In this document: positions 5,874 to 14,855 of the stretch, in pieces
Position numbering within the stretch: the stretch's first letter is position 1
Layout of the letters: each line of letters begins with the position of its first letter
Assembly (NCBI GenBank): GCA_009782175.1
Contig: WRKR01000035.1
Location: 1-33,930 of the forward strand
Direction: 5' to 3'
DNA: 33,930 nt
Source of the DNA: Cystobacterineae bacterium
GTDB lineage: Bacteria; Myxococcota; Myxococcia; Myxococcales; Myxococcaceae
Translations under genes and position numbers: made by a program
The notes under the pieces: generated by a model
Databases searched by the model: none
What the model was told of the DNA's origin: nothing
What the model saw: only the letters and a program-made list of their open reading frames with translations

Positions 5874-7669
5874 AACTCATTCCCCAGGTGAGCATCGGCA
5901 TCATCTCTCTCCATAATTTCGCGTGCGGGGGCCAAGGCCGCATCCATAGCAAAGGCCGGCTCAAAGTCTTTTTGTTGAAGTCTTCTGTCATAAGAGGGGC
6001 GGAATTTCTGCATGGTGTCATAAACGGGGCGCCAAGCTGTTTGTCCGAGGCCGCAATGGCTGGAGGTTTTGAGGAGTTGGTGGAGGCGGGAGAGTTCATT
6101 CATCTCATAGCTGGTGGCTTTGCCGTCGGCAATTTTGTCCAGGAGGTTGCACAGCAAGGTGGTGCCCACGCGGCAAGGCGTGCAGAAGCCGCAGCTTTCG
6201 TGTTTGAAGAAGTGCGTAAAGTTTCTGGCCACCTCAAACATATCCCTGTTGTTGCCAAACACCATGAGGGCCCCCGAGGTAGAAACATCTTCAAACGCAA
6301 TTTTGCGTCCAAACTCATGCCGAGCGAGGCAAGTCCCCGCGGCGCCGCCGACTTGGACGGCCATGGCGTTGCGTGCGCCGCAATCCTCGAGTATTTTGGA
6401 AATGCGCACGCCAAAAGGGTACTCATAAATGCCGGGGGCGTCGCAGTCTCCGGAAATGGACAACAGTTTGGTTCCCGTAGAGAGTTTGGTGCCCAGGCCT
6501 TTATACCAGGCGCCGCCGTTTTGGGCGATGAGGGTTGCTTTGGCGAGGGTTTCGACATTGTTGACGACGGTGGGTTGGCCCAAATAGCCATGGGTAGCGG
6601 GGAAGGGGGGGCGGATACGGGGCCTGCCGGGTTTGCCCTCGAGGGACTCAATGAGGGCTGTCTCTTCACCGCAGACATAGGCGCCTGCGCCCATGTGTAT
6701 TTCAATGTCAAAGTCAAACCCCTTTTGCCCCAGAATGTTTTTGCCCAGCAACTGGGCTTTGCGTCTGGCCTCCAGTGTGGCTTGGAGTTTTTCCAGCATA
6801 TAGCGGTATTCAGCGCGCAAATAGAGGAGGCCCTTGGAGGCGCCGATGACGAAGCCGGCAATGCTCATCCCCTCAAAGAGGAGCTCTGCGTATGAGTTGA
6901 GGAGGACTCTGTCCTTAAAAGTCCCCGGCTCTCCCTCGTCGGCATTGCAAACCACATAGCGTGTTTCACCGGGTGCATTTCTGCAAGCCTCCCATTTAAC
7001 CCCCGTCGTAAAACCTGCACCGCCGCGTCCACGGAAGTTGGAGGTTTTCATTTCAGCCAGCATGCCCTGGGGGCCAAGCTCTATGGCGCGTTGGAGTGCC
7101 TGGCCGTTGGTGAGTTCTGCAGAAAGCAGCACATCCTTGCGGCGAATGTTGTCTTCCACGCTAAAAAACGCTGAAGGCCACTGCTCCAGGGGTGTTTGGT
7201 TTTTTATCAGCGTGCAAATGGCGTCAACGCGCTGGGAAGAAAGCCGGGGGATGGCATGGTTGTTGACGAGGAGGGCAGGGCCTTGGTCGCACATGCCTGT
7301 GCAGGAGGTGGTATCTATACTGACAAGCCCGTCCCCGGAAACCTGCCCTTGGGAGAGGCCCAGCCTGGAGAGCATGCGCGCAAGCAAAGCCGTGTTGCCT
7401 TGCATGCGGTCCGTCACATTGTCCGAGAAGAGAATGCGGTATTTGCCGCAGGGGCTGTCATAGAAGAAAGCATAAAACTCTATAACGGATTGAATTTGTG
7501 TGCGGGCCAAAGCGAGGGCTTCGGAAATATAATCCACCGCCCATTTGGGGATGAAGCCCAGGCGCTCCTGGGTTTCCCGGAGAATTTGCATGAGGTGGTG
7601 TGGGTTGCGTAAATAGCGCTCCAAAATAGGCTCCAACACACCTTCGACGGAAGAATTGACAAGACTCAA
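5870..7669 (-). CDS. hoxF: NAD-reducing hydrogenase diaphorase subunit HoxF (NuoE-NuoF fusion)
   Basis: This is the flavin subunit that exchanges electrons with NAD(H). The chosen start is TTG at 7669, with GGGAG six bases upstream, giving 599 aa, almost the length of Ralstonia HoxF; the frame is open to 7747 but without a better start. Residues 10-150 are a NuoE-like thioredoxin fold. Of its usual four cluster cysteines only C123 and C127 (SCTGMCDQGP) are in place; the first pair is replaced in LFSDNVTDRMQG. The NuoF part has the FMN/NAD motifs GRGGAGFTTGVKWE (214-227), EGEPGTFKDR (245-254) and GAGAYVCGEETALIESLEG (327-345). A [4Fe-4S] site is formed by C493, C496, C499 (SCGFCTPC) and C539. 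No separate hoxE is present. First gene of the operon. Confidence 0.95.
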   Translation of the reverse strand: MSLVNSSVEGVLEPILERYLRNPHHLMQILRETQERLGFIPKWAVDYISEALALARTQIQSVIEFYAFFYDSPCGKYRILFSDNVTDRMQGNTALLARMLSRLGLSQGQVSGDGLVSIDTTSCTGMCDQGPALLVNNHAIPRLSSQRVDAICTLIKNQTPLEQWPSAFFSVEDNIRRKDVLLSAELTNGQALQRAIELGPQGMLAEMKTSNFRGRGGAGFTTGVKWEACRNAPGETRYVVCNADEGEPGTFKDRVLLNSYAELLFEGMSIAGFVIGASKGLLYLRAEYRYMLEKLQATLEARRKAQLLGKNILGQKGFDFDIEIHMGAGAYVCGEETALIESLEGKPGRPRIRPPFPATHGYLGQPTVVNNVETLAKATLIAQNGGAWYKGLGTKLSTGTKLLSISGDCDAPGIYEYPFGVRISKILEDCGARNAMAVQVGGAAGTCLARHEFGRKIAFEDVSTSGALMVFGNNRDMFEVARNFTHFFKHESCGFCTPCRVGTTLLCNLLDKIADGKATSYEMNELSRLHQLLKTSSHCGLGQTAWRPVYDTMQKFRPSYDRRLQQKDFEPAFAMDAALAPAREIMERDDADAHLGNEL

Positions 7670-7687
7670 AATACGCTCCCTCTTTAA

Positions 7688-7715
7688 AAGTGACAGCCCA
7701 CCCAAGCGACAGCCC
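7688..7715. promoter_or_regulatory. Direct repeat in hox leader
   Basis: AAGTGACAGCCC (7688-7699) and AAGCGACAGCCC (7704-7715) form a direct repeat with one mismatch and a 16-base period. They lie between the candidate promoter and the hoxF start. Next to them CGGTG/CACCG can form a small hairpin. They could bind a regulator; this is inference only. Confidence 0.3.
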
Positions 7716-7737
7716 CGGTGAAAATATCCACCGAGGT

Positions 7738-7764
7738 AGAATAACAAACTCCACCAGCTGTCAA
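7738..7764 (-). promoter_or_regulatory. Candidate sigma-70 promoter of hoxFUYHW
   Basis: On the minus strand a perfect TTGACA -35 box (7764-7759) is followed after 15 bases by TATTCT (7743-7738), four of six matches to TATAAT. The spacer is shorter than the ideal 17. A start near 7731 would leave a leader of about 60 bases before the hoxF TTG. Confidence 0.45.
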
Positions 7765-7880
7765 GCTTTTAGGAGGGAGAGCCCCAGCTTATGTTGTTGT
7801 CGCCCCTGTTTTGGGCGGGTTTTAAAAAATGCCTGGAGCGCTTTTTTAAAAGCATTTGCTTTTTGCGCGCCGGGGAGGTT

Positions 7881-8810
7881 TTATGGTTGTTTCCGCCCAC
7901 AGCATGTACCTGGCTCTATGCGTTGGCCCCGCAAAAACTCCCGTGCCTCCAGCGGGGAGCGGCTCTGGGGTTGCAGCCTCAAAACCACCAAGGAGTTTTG
8001 AGCGCACGCAATTTCCAAGCCTTCAGAAGAGGGCAAAAGCGCTCCTGGCTTTCCCTGGCCTTGGCCTGTTTTGGCCTGCAATATAATGAGGCGTTGCCCT
8101 TTTAGCCAGGTATAGCAGCCGGGCCAAGGCCAGAAGGCGCGAATGCGGCGCTCCAATATGTATGCGGGTTGCTCAAAATCCAACTCCCCTTCTGCCTTTT
8201 GCAGCTTGGGTGCCAAAACCACCCCTTCCTCGGGCTGAGGCGAGGGCAAGAGGCGCCCCTCCACAATGGCTGGCAAATGCTCCACAAGCAGTTTTGCCCC
8301 CTCTTGAGAGAGTTTCTGGTGCAGGCTTTGTGCTGTCTCCTGTGCGCAAATGGGCAGAATGCTGCGGGCAAACAGGGGCCCTGTGTCCAAACCCTGCTCC
8401 ATGTGCATGAGGCAAACACCGGTGTGGCTGTCCCCCGCCTCAATGGCACGGGCAATGGGGGAGGCCCCTCTCCACCTGGGGAGCAAAGAGGCATGTATGT
8501 TAATACAGCCTCTGCGCGGTATATTTAAAACCTCCGGGGGCAAAAGCTGGCCATAGGCGGCCACCACAGCCACATCCACCTGAAATTCCTTAAGGATTTT
8601 AATGGTTTGGGTTTCTTTAAGTCCTTTGGGCTGCAGTGTGGCTATGGCTTTTTTCAAAGCCCATTGTTTGGCGGGTGGGGGGGAAATTTTTCTTCCTCGT
8701 CCTAAAGGCTTGTCCGGTTGCGTAACCACGGCTAAAATTTCTCCCAGAGAGGAACAAGCTTCAAGTGGAGCAATGGAAAATTCCGGGGTACCAAAAAACA
8801 AAATTCTCAT
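7881..8810 (-). CDS. fmt: Methionyl-tRNA formyltransferase
   Basis: This enzyme formylates Met-tRNA(fMet) with 10-formyl-tetrahydrofolate, making the initiator tRNA. The product is 309 aa, the normal length, from the ATG at 8810 (MRILFFGTPEFS, the classic Fmt N-terminus). The catalytic core is visible as INIHASLLPRWRGASPI (near residue 110) with the catalytic Asp in QGLDTGPL. The C-terminal tRNA-binding domain follows (FWPWPGCYTWLKGQRL). In many genomes fmt is next to def; here no def is present in the window. It is divergent from the HEAT lipoprotein gene, with only 63 bases between the two starts. Confidence 0.96.
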   Translation of the reverse strand: MRILFFGTPEFSIAPLEACSSLGEILAVVTQPDKPLGRGRKISPPPAKQWALKKAIATLQPKGLKETQTIKILKEFQVDVAVVAAYGQLLPPEVLNIPRRGCINIHASLLPRWRGASPIARAIEAGDSHTGVCLMHMEQGLDTGPLFARSILPICAQETAQSLHQKLSQEGAKLLVEHLPAIVEGRLLPSPQPEEGVVLAPKLQKAEGELDFEQPAYILERRIRAFWPWPGCYTWLKGQRLIILQAKTGQGQGKPGALLPSSEGLEIACAQNSLVVLRLQPQSRSPLEAREFLRGQRIEPGTCCGRKQP

Positions 8811-8873
8811 AACCCCTACCCTATGACGAAATGAGAGAAGAGTAATGTAGCTCTTTTGGAGGAGAACCTGGCT

Positions 8874-10478
8874 ATGCATCGTTTCTGGCTTCTGCTTATG
8901 GCTGTTTTAATGGCTGCGCTCAGCGCATGCCCCAGTGAGGCCCCAGACAAACCCGGCTATTGGAAACGTGCGCTTAACAAAGCCAGCAGCCACACGGAGA
9001 AAACCACCATCCTCAGCAACCTCCGCAAACAAAAACCTCAGGACGCGGCCTTCTTGCCGCTGCTGCATACCATCCTCACTGAGGAAAAGTCTGCTGACGT
9101 CAAAGTCGCCGCCGTCCGCATTCTCATGGACATGAAAAACCCTGCCTCGCTGGGGCCTTTGCAAAATACGCTCAACCTCAAAGCCAGCGGTGCTTATGCC
9201 AGAGATTTGAACAGAGCCATTGCTGAAGCCCTCGTCGCCTTCAAAGCCCCTGAAACGGAGCCTGCCTTCCTCGAAATGCTCAAACACAGGGACAGCTTTA
9301 CGCTTTTTCCTGCCATTGAAGGCCTGGGGCAGTTGCGCAGCAAACAAGCGGTGCCTTTTTTATTGGAAATGCTTGAGGAGAACACCGCACAACCCAATGA
9401 GCAGGCCCGGTATATTATGACGCTGGGACAAATTGCGGACCCCAGCGCCATCCCCGCGCTGGAGAAAAAACTCTTCACCTTCCCCTTTGAGCAGGATGCC
9501 GCCTTGGCCTTGTTCCGCATTGGCAAACCGGCTGCGGATGCCATGCTGCTTATTCTCCAGGAGAAAAACACCAGCCTGAAAGCCTGGGCTTTGAGCAACA
9601 AAACACCCATTCCTCCTGGCGCCTTAATGGCCCTTGCCACCCGCGTCCTGGGGGAAATGCAGGAGATGCGCGCAGAAAACATCCTCATTTCCAAGTTGAT
9701 GCCTGCAACGGAAAAAAACAAATGGCTGAGGCAACAGGCCATTAGCGCGCTGGGGCGCATGCGCTCCACCAAAGCCACAGAAACTTTAAGCCGCGTGGTT
9801 TTGGAGCCAGAGGTTGTGCTGCGGGGCCTGTGCGCTGTGGCCCTGGCACAAATAGGTGACAAAAGCGCCTTGGCCTCCTTGAAAAAAGCGACCTCCACGG
9901 GTGACTTTGACGCGCGGCTTGGCGCCATGCTGGGCATTGCCCTCTTGGGAGGCGAGGCTGAATTGGATTTTTTTAACAAACAAATGGACAATGAGCACAT
10001 CCTCTTCAGGAAAGACCAGGCTCAACTCAAAGAGCGCTGTGGCAACCACCCCTCCTGCAATGAGCGTATTAAACGCCTCGGGGAAGATCGCCGGCTTGCG
10101 CTCAACCAACTCAAGGACATTCTCGAAACCAGCAGCAAATGCGGAGAAAAAGAGCCCTGCTGGGCTGAAGTTTTGGCGGATAGCAACGCCCACAGCTTTA
10201 AACGCCAGCGCGCAGCCTTCTTCCTGGGGCGAAGCAAAAACCCGCAGCACATTGAAGCCCTGGGCAAACAACTGGCGGATGAGGACTTGGAGTTGAGGGT
10301 AAGCACCCTGTTGAGCATTTCCTGGCTTGTGCGCGATGAGCCTTTGGCCGCCAGCGAGGCCAAAAAGCTTGTGGAGCCCTTGCAACAACAATTGGAAGAG
10401 GAGCGCAGCAGCATACAAAAACGCGGCGCCCGGGATGAAATGTTGCGCGTGCTGTGGACGCTGCAAAACCTTCCTTAG
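8874..10478 (+). CDS. HEAT-repeat lipoprotein
   Basis: The product is 534 aa from the ATG at 8874, preceded by GGAGGAG. A short signal peptide ends in the lipobox LSAC, making C19 the lipidated residue. The rest is an alpha-solenoid of HEAT-like repeats across the whole protein (for example ADVKVAAVRILMDM, ASAIPALEKKL-type helices, LRGLCAVALAQIGDKSALA and RLGAMLGIALLGG). A four-cysteine insert lies around residues 390-430 (CGNHPSC, then SKCGEKEPC), possibly two disulfides. The role is probably a periplasmic binding scaffold. Its stop codon overlaps that of the convergent gene at 10475. Confidence 0.85.
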   Translation: MHRFWLLLMAVLMAALSACPSEAPDKPGYWKRALNKASSHTEKTTILSNLRKQKPQDAAFLPLLHTILTEEKSADVKVAAVRILMDMKNPASLGPLQNTLNLKASGAYARDLNRAIAEALVAFKAPETEPAFLEMLKHRDSFTLFPAIEGLGQLRSKQAVPFLLEMLEENTAQPNEQARYIMTLGQIADPSAIPALEKKLFTFPFEQDAALALFRIGKPAADAMLLILQEKNTSLKAWALSNKTPIPPGALMALATRVLGEMQEMRAENILISKLMPATEKNKWLRQQAISALGRMRSTKATETLSRVVLEPEVVLRGLCAVALAQIGDKSALASLKKATSTGDFDARLGAMLGIALLGGEAELDFFNKQMDNEHILFRKDQAQLKERCGNHPSCNERIKRLGEDRRLALNQLKDILETSSKCGEKEPCWAEVLADSNAHSFKRQRAAFFLGRSKNPQHIEALGKQLADEDLELRVSTLLSISWLVRDEPLAASEAKKLVEPLQQQLEEERSSIQKRGARDEMLRVLWTLQNLP

Positions 10479-11944
10479 ACCGGTTTCTTCCCCGGGCTTA
10501 AGCGTTTTTCTTTTTCCATGGCCTCCTGAAAGCCACTGGGCAACAAACTGAAAGGCAAAAGCTTCCCCAGGGCCAGCAGCAAAAACAGCCCTCCCGGTGC
10601 CGCAAAAATGGCCAGCGCGGGGACCACTTTTGCTAGGTTGATCAGCTCCTCCTTCAGCTTTCGCTTTTGAAGCTGGCTCAGCTTCTGCCCACTGACGGCC
10701 TTCGCCAACAAGAGGGAAGCTTCTCCTGTTTGCCTCAGCTGTATGCCCAAAGCCCTATAGGCTTTTCCAAACTGCCTTTGTATGTTGAAAAAAAATTCCT
10801 CCCCAAACCAACGCGCGCCTTCGCCTATAAAAAAAATGTCGACCTGTGTTTTGTTTTCTGCAAAAAACTCCATAACCTCCAGCTGGAGCTGGTTAACTTC
10901 CCCTGGCGAAAACTTCAGCTGAGCCCCCAAAGCCCATACCCAGTCCACAGGGGAAGCGTTTTCCACAACCGCCACCGCATGGGGCTGGGTATGCTCTGGC
11001 AACACCGTGCCCGCCACCACAGAGGCCAAGGGCGCCAAAGGCTCTTGGGGAAGCTCCCCTTCCAACAAAAGCTTGGTGCGCGAGGCCTCGCGCTCCTCTA
11101 ACAAAGAGGCCAAAAATACCTGAAACAAAACGAAGTGCCGTATGTTGTGCGTTTTTAACTCTGAAAGCAAAGCTTCCATAGGAAGGGGTTGGTGCATGCT
11201 TTGCCATACAAAACGCTGCACCAACGCGGCGGAGGTTGGAGGCAAACGCAGGCTTTTCAGCTGACGCAAAATGGAGCGGCGCGCATAGGGCTTGGGCAAA
11301 CGTTGGTGGCATAAAATGCCGCAAAACACCATGGCCAAAACAGCCTTCTGTCTTTGTATCAGCGCGCGTTGTCTGGCAATGCGTCGCGGCGCAAAGGTGC
11401 CCTTGGAAAAATAGTCATAGGAGAGGCGCGCAAAAAACTGTGCATTGGCCCATATGCCCACATTGTGCAGCAGCAAGGCAAAGCGGCCATCCTGGGAGAG
11501 TACAGGAAACAACGCCTGCAAAGCAGAGCGCAGTTGCTTGTGTATGGGCTTGGCCATGGGCTTGGCGCTTTTTAAAAGCCGCTCCACCTCCCGGGCCTCT
11601 TTCCATAAGTCACAATACACAAGCGCCAAAGCATAAAGCTCTCGCTTGTCGACCCGTGTCCTCCCCGCAAGCTCTGCAATGTCCAAAGCCATGAGGAAAA
11701 ACAATTTTATTTCTGCATAAGCCAAACGAAAAACAGGCGCCCCCCCTGCCAAGGCTTCCCCTCTGGGCGTGCCAAACAAAAGCCCTTGGTGGCGCAGCCC
11801 ACTCTTCACATAAACCCGCACCCGCGCAAAACCCGCAGGCAAAGCCTTCGCCTCCACCACAGCAGGGTTCCTCTCTTGGGTTTTGTGCTCATCCAACGCA
11901 CGCTGAATGCAGCTGTGCAACCAGTCTGCCGCTCTCTTTTCCAT
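10475..11944 (-). CDS. Protein with C-terminal LETM1-like domain
   Basis: The product is 489 aa from the ATG at 11944, two bases after the stop of the preceding gene. Residues 1-400 are mostly helical with no family I recognise. Residues 403-472 match the pattern of the LETM1 ribosome-binding-like domain by eye: LRQTGEASLLLAKAVSG, a basic LQKRKLKEELINLAK helix, then VPALAIFAAPGG, LLLALGKLLP and FSLLPSGF. In mitochondrial LETM1 this region follows a membrane helix; bacterial LETM1-related proteins are known but their role is unclear. The tail is basic (EKEKRLSPGKKPV). It is probably cotranscribed with the two lipoprotein genes upstream. It ends on the opposite strand of the HEAT gene with overlapping stop codons. 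Confidence 0.7.
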   Translation of the reverse strand: MEKRAADWLHSCIQRALDEHKTQERNPAVVEAKALPAGFARVRVYVKSGLRHQGLLFGTPRGEALAGGAPVFRLAYAEIKLFFLMALDIAELAGRTRVDKRELYALALVYCDLWKEAREVERLLKSAKPMAKPIHKQLRSALQALFPVLSQDGRFALLLHNVGIWANAQFFARLSYDYFSKGTFAPRRIARQRALIQRQKAVLAMVFCGILCHQRLPKPYARRSILRQLKSLRLPPTSAALVQRFVWQSMHQPLPMEALLSELKTHNIRHFVLFQVFLASLLEEREASRTKLLLEGELPQEPLAPLASVVAGTVLPEHTQPHAVAVVENASPVDWVWALGAQLKFSPGEVNQLQLEVMEFFAENKTQVDIFFIGEGARWFGEEFFFNIQRQFGKAYRALGIQLRQTGEASLLLAKAVSGQKLSQLQKRKLKEELINLAKVVPALAIFAAPGGLFLLLALGKLLPFSLLPSGFQEAMEKEKRLSPGKKPV

Positions 11945-11946
11945 GG

Positions 11947-13398
11947 CTAGGGTGGGCTGCAAACAAAGGGTTGCCCGGGCCCGTCCGCATATGCCTCTAC
12001 GCTTCTTGCGAGGTGCCCCCCATCCGTTGCGGGGCTCGTCTGGTCCCCCCTGCCGGGGCCAAAGGCCAAGGCAATGGCTTGGGTGGCGGCCACCTCATCC
12101 AAATGCTCAAAAAGGTAGTCCACGCGGTTGTCCTGCCATCGGCCGTCTGTGTTGCTCAACCCCATGTGCCCCATGGGTATTTGCCACCACACCAGAGGCA
12201 ATTTCACCGTGTCGGAAATGGTTTTTCCCCATAAAAAAGTGCGGTGGAAATTCGGAATGCTTTGGTTGTTGGTGTCATACCAGCGGTCTGCCTGCCCCTC
12301 TCGCACGGCATAATAACCGGAGTCTCTGTCTGAAAACTCCACCACCATAAAATCGGCCTCGTTGGCCCCCAGCCTGTTGAGGTATTCCCCTGTGCTTTGG
12401 CCCAGGCTTTCAGCATTCAACGGTTGGCCCCGGTTAATGTCGCCTAAACCCGTGGCCCAGCCCGAGGCCATCAACCCAATGCTTGCCTCTGGTGCATAAA
12501 GGCGTGCCATATGCACCATGCACCTTCCAAAACCTGCAAAATTGTTCTCCATCTCAGGGCAATCTTCCCTGCCTGCCGTGCGCACGTCCACAGACAAATG
12601 CTCCGGCCCGTTTCTTCCTGCACGGCTTTGTTGTGCATAGCCCCATAAATCAGGCTCAATGTGCAGCATGACTGCTTTGCCGCTTTGCTGTTGGTATTCG
12701 TTCACCACCCCCAGCATAAAACGCCAGTCATCCAAATAGTCGCGAATGTTGTTGGTGTTGGCCAACCTGCTTGCCAATTGCTCAGGCCCCTCATTGCGCT
12801 CAAATATGGTGGCATAGAAGACATAATACACCACCATGGGCACTTGGCCTGCCGCTTCACTTGAAGCAAACAACTGGCGCAAGTGGCCACCTGCTCTCCC
12901 GCCGCTCCAACAACCCCACCAGTTTACATTGTTTCGGGGGCAGTTGCTGCACTCGGTGCAAGGCCCTCCGGGGAGTGCGCGCTCTGCCAAATAGAGGTAT
13001 TTGAGGCCATAGGGAATGCCTTGTATATAGCGCTCAAAGTTTTCCCAGCCTCCTGAGGTTGAAATCCCCATCAACAGGCGGTCGGTACCCAACTTTTCTG
13101 TCAACGCCCTTTGGGCTTTGCATACGTCCGTGGAAGGCTGCGGTTGGAAGGGAGGGCCCCCCGTGGGAGGCGTGGGAGGCCAGGGGAGGGTGCTTTCGCA
13201 AATGGCCTCTACACAGCCCTCCTCTGCCTCTGCCTCTGCTGTGCACAACCTCTCCACGCAAACAGCCATGCCATTGCAAGAGGCCAACACACCTATGCCG
13301 CTCAGGCATAACCCTATGCCACTCCATAGGGCAGCAAACCCCCATGCCTTCCATGGGGGCCAGCTCACAAGCCCTGGGTGCTTTTCAAAACCCCTCAT
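11947..13398 (-). CDS. Secreted TIM-barrel-like lipoprotein, paralogue 2
   Basis: The product is 483 aa from the ATG at 13398 (MRGFEKHPG); an ATG at 13428 is also possible and neither has a strong ribosome-binding site. The hydrophobic segment ends in LASC, a good lipobox, followed by a Cys-rich spacer (NGMAVC, RLC, EEGC, AIC) and a Pro-rich linker. The main domain has the pattern of a (beta/alpha)8 glycoside-hydrolase-like fold: LLMGISTSGGW, VPMVVYYVFY, VMLHIEPDLWGY, IGLMASGWATG, MVVEFSDRDSGYY and LPLVWWQIPMGHMG. The acids in HIEPDLWG and VVEFSDRD sit at strand ends where catalytic residues are usual. Family assignment is inference. It is about 60% identical by eye to 13431-14825, its tandem copy. 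Confidence 0.75.
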   Translation of the reverse strand: MRGFEKHPGLVSWPPWKAWGFAALWSGIGLCLSGIGVLASCNGMAVCVERLCTAEAEAEEGCVEAICESTLPWPPTPPTGGPPFQPQPSTDVCKAQRALTEKLGTDRLLMGISTSGGWENFERYIQGIPYGLKYLYLAERALPGGPCTECSNCPRNNVNWWGCWSGGRAGGHLRQLFASSEAAGQVPMVVYYVFYATIFERNEGPEQLASRLANTNNIRDYLDDWRFMLGVVNEYQQQSGKAVMLHIEPDLWGYAQQSRAGRNGPEHLSVDVRTAGREDCPEMENNFAGFGRCMVHMARLYAPEASIGLMASGWATGLGDINRGQPLNAESLGQSTGEYLNRLGANEADFMVVEFSDRDSGYYAVREGQADRWYDTNNQSIPNFHRTFLWGKTISDTVKLPLVWWQIPMGHMGLSNTDGRWQDNRVDYLFEHLDEVAATQAIALAFGPGRGDQTSPATDGGHLARSVEAYADGPGQPFVCSPP

Positions 13399-13430
13399 AT
13401 TCTGCAACACTCTCTTCCGGGCCTTCATAT

Positions 13431-14825
13431 TTAGCGTTGGCAAACCCACGGCTGTCCGGAGGTTGCGGCATAGGTGCGTACTCTGTTGGCGAGGTTTCCG
13501 CCATCGGTTTCAGGGCTTGTCTGGTTGCAGGCACCCGGGCCAAAGGCCAGGGCAACGGCCTGGGTTGCGGCCACCTCGTCTAAGTGCTCCAGGAGGTAGT
13601 CCACGCGGTTGTCTTGCCACGCGCCTGTGCATCTGCCGTCATCCCTATTGCCCAAGCCCATGTGTCCCATGGGTATTTGCCACCACACCAAAGGCAATTT
13701 CACCGTGTCCGCCAGCGTCTTGCCCCACAAAAAAGTGCGGTGGAAATTCGGGAAGGTCCGGTTGTTCGGATCATACCAGCGGGTGGACTGTCCTTGGGCT
13801 GCATAATAACCCGCGTCGCGGTCTGAAAACTCTACAACCAAAAAGTCAGCCAGGTTGGCACCCAACTCATTCATATATTCGCCGGTGCTCCGCGCTATGC
13901 CTTCAACATCCAAACGGGGGTCCGTGCTCAGGTTAATATCTCCCATCCCTGTGGCCCAACCTGAGGCCATAAGTCCAATGGTCGCCTGGGGCGCATAGCG
14001 GCGGGCCATGCGGACCATGCACTCTCCGAAGCCTGCAAAGTTGTTTTCCTGCTCGGGACAATCCGGCTCTGCTGCCCACTGCACATTTGTCGGCAAATCC
14101 CTGGGGCTCCTCCTTCCGGGGCCACCTTGTTGGGCAAAACCCCACAAGTCCGGCTCTATATGAATCATCACCGGCTTGCCGCTTTGTTGCTGGTAGTCAT
14201 TCACCACCCCCAGGGTGAAGCGCCAGTCCCTCAAATAGTCGCGGACATTGCTGTCATTCAACAACCCCCCAGGCAAGTGTCCGGCGCCCTCGGCAATGGT
14301 GCGGAAAACGGTATAATAAACCACCATCGGAATTTGGCCCGCCGCTTCACTCGACTGCAGCAAATTGCGCAAATGACGGCCCGGCCTCTCGCCGGGCTGG
14401 TGGTTCCAACACCCCCACCAGCTCGCATCTTGCCTTCTGGGGCAGTTGTCACAAGAGGCGGTGCAGTTGCTAAAGTCTCCGGGCTCCAGGGCACGGCTGG
14501 CCAAATAGAGGTATTTGAGGCCATAGGGGACGCCGCGTATAGCATTCTCATAATTATGGGCTCCCCCTTCTGTCATAATGCCCATTAACACGCGGTTTGT
14601 GCCCAGCTTCGCTGCCAACCTCTCCTGGGCTTCGCATACATCCTCGGAAGGTTTAGGGTTAAATGGAGGCGGCGGCACATAGGCTGTTCCATTGCACGCT
14701 GCCCCAACGCAGGCAACAACGGTTGCAGCGACGCAGGTTGCGCCCGCGCAAACAGCTGTGCCGCTGCAAGCCGTTTTCAACAACAATGCCAAGCTACAAA
14801 GCCATGCTTTTGGTGTGTTCTGCAT
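13431..14825 (-). CDS. Secreted TIM-barrel-like lipoprotein, paralogue 1
   Basis: The product is 464 aa from the ATG at 14825, with a GGGGG stretch 5-6 bases upstream. The signal sequence ends LLLKTAC-SG; Lys at -3 makes a poor lipobox, but C20 aligns with the lipobox Cys of the paralogue. An unusual spacer (20-50) has Cys every few residues. Residues 77-464 form the TIM-barrel-like domain. Its key elements are HIEPDLWG (222-229), MASGWATG (286-293), VVEFSDRDAGYY (330-341) and PLVWWQIPMGHMG (378-390). Two cysteine pairs at 121-140 (CTASCDNCP, WWGCW) are shared with the paralogue. A polysaccharide or peptidoglycan target is plausible but not shown. Confidence 0.75.
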   Translation of the reverse strand: MQNTPKAWLCSLALLLKTACSGTAVCAGATCVAATVVACVGAACNGTAYVPPPPFNPKPSEDVCEAQERLAAKLGTNRVLMGIMTEGGAHNYENAIRGVPYGLKYLYLASRALEPGDFSNCTASCDNCPRRQDASWWGCWNHQPGERPGRHLRNLLQSSEAAGQIPMVVYYTVFRTIAEGAGHLPGGLLNDSNVRDYLRDWRFTLGVVNDYQQQSGKPVMIHIEPDLWGFAQQGGPGRRSPRDLPTNVQWAAEPDCPEQENNFAGFGECMVRMARRYAPQATIGLMASGWATGMGDINLSTDPRLDVEGIARSTGEYMNELGANLADFLVVEFSDRDAGYYAAQGQSTRWYDPNNRTFPNFHRTFLWGKTLADTVKLPLVWWQIPMGHMGLGNRDDGRCTGAWQDNRVDYLLEHLDEVAATQAVALAFGPGACNQTSPETDGGNLANRVRTYAATSGQPWVCQR

Positions 14826-14855
14826 AAAAACCCCCAATATGTTTGCCAGAGCGGT

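Noticed and set aside
5888-6895. Long plus-strand open frame opposite hoxF
   Set aside because: hoxF carries complete FMN/NAD and Fe-S motifs here; the antisense frame has no family signature.
13118-13936. Plus-strand frame across the junction of the two TIM-barrel-like genes
   Set aside because: It spans two genes that are paralogous and coding on the minus strand; the translation is Pro/His/Cys-rich noise.
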